Part shown: positions 5,915-7,877 of the stretch, piece after piece | Position numbering within the stretch: position 1 is the stretch's first letter | Layout: each line of letters begins with the position of its first letter | Assembly (NCBI GenBank): GCA_937907595.1 | Contig: CALCXL010000607.1 | Coordinates: 1 to 7,877 of the forward strand | Direction of reading: 5' to 3' | DNA from: an uncultured Pseudomonadota bacterium | GTDB lineage: Bacteria; Myxococcota_A; UBA796; UBA9615 | Length of the DNA: 7,877 nt | Notes under the pieces: generated by a model | What the model was told of the DNA's origin: nothing | The model's input: only the letters and a program-made list of their open reading frames with translations | The model's database searches: none | Translations under genes and position numbers: made by a program

Positions 5915-7076
5915 TCAGGGCCAGATCGAGCCGGGGAAACAGGGGCAGGAAGAGCACCAGCCACAGCCCGTACCAGGGGTGCACGACGGGGCTGAGCACC
6001 ACCAGCCCGACGAAGAGCAGCGCGAAGCCCTCGGCCGGCCGGGGCGCGCGCCACGTCAGCAGCGCCGCCCACCCCACGAAGACCCCGGCCACCACCAGCC
6101 GCGCGGGGTGGTAGCCCAGCGCGGGCGTCAGGAGGGCGTGCACGAAGGCGTTGTGGCCCCAGTGCTCCACGTAGGTGCCCAGGGAGCCCGTGGGCGGGCT
6201 GCCGTCCAGGGCGAAGGGCAGCGCGGGCAGCAACGCCACCAGGGCCGTCGCCAGCAGGCCCCGCCAGGCCAGGTCCATGCGCCCCGAGGCCTGCAGGCGG
6301 CGAACGGCGAACCAGGCGGGGGCGGCGCCCAGCAGCTTGGTGCCGAACGCGAGCCCCCAGGCCAGCCAGGCCTCGGCCCGACCCCGTTCCCAGAGCAGCA
6401 GGCCCGCGGCCAGGGGCAGCAGGGCGAGGGGCTCGTAGTGCCCCGACGAGGCCACCTCCACCACCACCAGGGGGTGCCAGGCGTAGAGGATCGCGCCGCC
6501 GCTCGGCCGGCCGCGGGCGCGCAGCAGCGCCAGCAGCACGGCGATCAGCAGCAGATCCACCGCCACCAGCGCGGCGCGGAAGGCGCCCACCCGATCCAGG
6601 CCGGCGGCGACCAGCGCGGCGAAGAACCCCTGGGTCACCGGGGGGTAGATCGCGGGCAGCTCCCGGTGGTTGACGGAGGCCCACTCCGGCGCCTGGGCCC
6701 GCAGGCGGAGCAGCTGCGGATCGTCGGGGGCCAGGTCCCAGGGATCGTCGCCCTGGGCCAGGACGCGGCCCTCCCAGACGTAGCGGTGGATGTCGTCGGA
6801 GAGGGAGGGCGCCGGCCCCAGGAGCAGCGGGAGCCGGAGCAGTAGCGCCCACAGCAGGATCGCCGACCCACGCAGCGCCGGGCGGCGCCGGGCGAGCCAC
6901 AGCAGCCCGAACAGCCACGCCACGTAGATCGTGAGGAAGGCCGGCACCGCCTCCGCCAGGGGTCCCAGGGACGCCAGCGCGACCGATGCCAGGCAGGCCA
7001 GGGCGGCGAACCGCTGGGCCGGGTGCCCGATCACCCCAGGCCAGGCGCGGAGGCCGGGGCCCGGGGGCACGTTCAC
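5766..7076 (-). CDS. Polytopic membrane glycosyltransferase, GT-C fold (mannosyltransferase/GT87-like)
   Basis: The 436-residue protein is strongly hydrophobic, with about ten predicted membrane helices. After the first helices, a loop holds SLSDDIHRYVWEGRVLAQGD (92-111), the acidic first-loop motif (D94, D95) of polyprenyl-phosphate-sugar-dependent GT-C enzymes. It is followed by NHRELPAIYPPV (136-147), which typically accompanies that motif in bacterial mannosyltransferase-like proteins. Other conserved-looking spots are SGHYEP (211-216) and HPWYGLW (367-373). It would use a lipid-linked hexose on the outer face of the membrane to modify a glycan, lipid or protein; the acceptor is unknown. 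The GTG start at 7076 overlaps the stop of the upstream GT2 gene in GTGA, with no clear Shine-Dalgarno, so translation is probably coupled. A far longer upstream frame exists but lies over the GT2 gene and is its shadow. The last 49 codons overlap the convergent glycosyltransferase, and this C-terminus (WVPWVEYGAPAAAWALW) looks like a genuine final helix. Confidence 0.85.
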   Translation of the reverse strand: MNVPPGPGLRAWPGVIGHPAQRFAALACLASVALASLGPLAEAVPAFLTIYVAWLFGLLWLARRRPALRGSAILLWALLLRLPLLLGPAPSLSDDIHRYVWEGRVLAQGDDPWDLAPDDPQLLRLRAQAPEWASVNHRELPAIYPPVTQGFFAALVAAGLDRVGAFRAALVAVDLLLIAVLLALLRARGRPSGGAILYAWHPLVVVEVASSGHYEPLALLPLAAGLLLWERGRAEAWLAWGLAFGTKLLGAAPAWFAVRRLQASGRMDLAWRGLLATALVALLPALPFALDGSPPTGSLGTYVEHWGHNAFVHALLTPALGYHPARLVVAGVFVGWAALLTWRAPRPAEGFALLFVGLVVLSPVVHPWYGLWLVLFLPLFPRLDLALISGLLPLSYLAWTTQQGGGPWQAPAWVPWVEYGAPAAAWALWCRRRYRL

Positions 7077-7804
7077 CGCCGACCGGCGTGAGCGGCCCGA
7101 ACCCGCAAGACCTCCTGCACCATGCGGACGGTGTCCCGCACCGGGCTGATCTTGCTGGCCTCCATGTAGTGCCAGGTGATGGGCACCTCCACGATCGCGA
7201 AGCCGTCCAAGCGCGCCAGATGCAGGATCTCCACGTCGAACGCGAAGCCGTCCACGCCCTGGCGGGGGAACAGGGCGTCGGCGGCGCGGCCAGAGAAGCA
7301 CTTGAAGCCGCACTGGCTGTCGGCGATGCCCGGCAGCAGCAGGGCCTGGATCAGCGTGTTGAAGACCCGACCCATCAGGTGTCGACGGTGCGGCTCCCCC
7401 ACCCGGATGGCGCCCGGACCCTCCCGGGTGCCGATGGCCACGTCCGCGCCGACCAGGTAGGGCGGAAGGAAGCGCGCGACCTCCTGCACCGGCATGGAGA
7501 AGTCGGCGTCGGCCAGGAATCGATACTCCGCGCGCGAGGCCAACATGCCGGCCCGCACCGCGCCGCCCTTGCCCCGGTGCTCCTCCCGCTGGACCAGCAG
7601 CCGCGGCTCCGCCTGGGCGAGCTCCTCCACCACCGCCGCCGTGCGATCCGTGGAGCCGTCGTCCACCACGCGCACCTCCCAGGTGAAGGGCTGCTGGCGA
7701 AGCCAGGCCAAGGCGCGGGGCAGCGTCTCGGGAAGGCGGTCCTCCTCGTTCCAGGCGGGAATGATGAGGCTGAGAAAGGGAACGTCGGGGATGGGGAGCT
7801 CCAT
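7073..7804 (-). CDS. Family 2 glycosyltransferase, dolichyl/polyprenyl-phosphate glucosyltransferase-like
   Basis: The 243-residue protein has the compact GT-A fold of enzymes that transfer a hexose from a nucleotide sugar to dolichyl or undecaprenyl phosphate. Motifs: SLIIPAWNEE (12-21), VVDDGSTD (46-53), the GKGGAVRAG acceptor segment (78-86), DAD (99-101), DSQCGFKCF (162-170) and FDVEIL (189-194). The QCGFK and DVE pattern is typical of the ALG5/DPG-synthase branch, which favours glucose, although the mannose-forming branch is close and the donor is not certain. No membrane helices follow the catalytic domain, so it is probably a peripheral cytoplasmic-face enzyme. The ATG start gives the expected short leader before the first strand. 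Its stop overlaps the start of the GT-C gene by 4 bases, which suggests that this enzyme makes the lipid-linked sugar its partner consumes. Confidence 0.9.
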   Translation of the reverse strand: MELPIPDVPFLSLIIPAWNEEDRLPETLPRALAWLRQQPFTWEVRVVDDGSTDRTAAVVEELAQAEPRLLVQREEHRGKGGAVRAGMLASRAEYRFLADADFSMPVQEVARFLPPYLVGADVAIGTREGPGAIRVGEPHRRHLMGRVFNTLIQALLLPGIADSQCGFKCFSGRAADALFPRQGVDGFAFDVEILHLARLDGFAIVEVPITWHYMEASKISPVRDTVRMVQEVLRVRAAHAGRR

Positions 7805-7877
7805 TGGGGCGGCCCGGGATTGTAGCCGGGTGGCTCGCCGCTGCCACGGTGCAGGGGCGCGCCGTTGACCCCCAAGG
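7805..7877. other. Upstream region of the glycosyltransferase pair, to the right edge
   Basis: These 73 bases hold a promoter facing left and no convincing coding sequence. Reading frames crossing them on either strand are continuations of shadow frames over the GT2 gene. Whatever lies further right is outside the window. Confidence 0.6.
7819..7847 (-). promoter_or_regulatory. Putative sigma70-type promoter for the glycosyltransferase pair
   Basis: On the minus strand GTGGCA (7847-7842) is followed after exactly 17 bases by TACAAT (7824-7819), which matches TATAAT at five of six positions, the best -10 I found in the window. The predicted start near 7812 leaves a leader of only about 8 bases before the ATG at 7804, and no Shine-Dalgarno fits there. 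Confidence 0.5.

Noticed and set aside
5565..6845. A 426-codon plus-strand frame over the GT-C gene
   Set aside because: Gln/Gly/Arg-rich shadow without recognisable domains; the minus strand encodes a coherent membrane protein.
7077..7847. N-terminal extension of the GT-C protein up to an ATG at 7847
   Set aside because: The extension lies over the GT2 gene in another frame and is Gly/Arg/Pro-rich. The GTG at 7076 overlaps the GT2 stop and directly precedes the membrane protein.

Overview
The window is a GC-rich (about 70% by eye), densely packed stretch of an ordinary bacterial chromosome. The primary sigma factor has proteobacterial-type conserved regions with a long insertion between regions 1.2 and 2. 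Together with the high GC this suggests a Myxococcota-like or other deltaproteobacterial-grade organism. That placement is inference from protein character only. No tRNA, rRNA, insertion sequence, CRISPR array or phage gene was seen.

Layout. Positions 1-1238 (minus strand) hold a cytosolic RCK (TrkA-N/TrkA-C) protein fused to a universal stress protein domain, cut off by the left edge. A 227-bp divergent intergenic region follows. Then, on the plus strand, come rpoD (1466-3127), an alpha/beta hydrolase gene interrupted by a frameshift (3172-4304), and a membrane-embedded processive family 2 glycosyltransferase of the cellulose-synthase type (4277-5914). The last two overlap by 28 bases. Converging from the right on the minus strand is a two-gene unit: a dolichyl-phosphate glucosyltransferase-like GT2 enzyme (7073-7804) and a polytopic GT-C-type glycosyltransferase (5766-7076), joined by a 4-base GTGA overlap. 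The convergent genes overlap by 149 bases at their 3' ends.

How the genes may work together. The minus-strand pair reads as a lipid-linked sugar module. The GT2 enzyme would load a hexose onto a polyprenyl phosphate on the cytoplasmic face, and the GT-C protein would use that lipid-linked sugar on the other face of the membrane. The cellulose-synthase-like enzyme would polymerise or transfer sugars from a nucleotide donor. The three sugar genes suggest a small envelope-glycan locus beside the housekeeping sigma factor. The RCK-Usp protein has no membrane transporter partner inside the window.

Most notable observations: a single-base frameshift that separates the hydrolase nucleophile from its Asp and His; two genes without a Shine-Dalgarno that both start with GTGAC exactly 6 bases after a TANNNT hexamer, suggesting leaderless transcripts; and the 149-base convergent coding overlap. 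I see no strong candidate for an undescribed multi-gene system.
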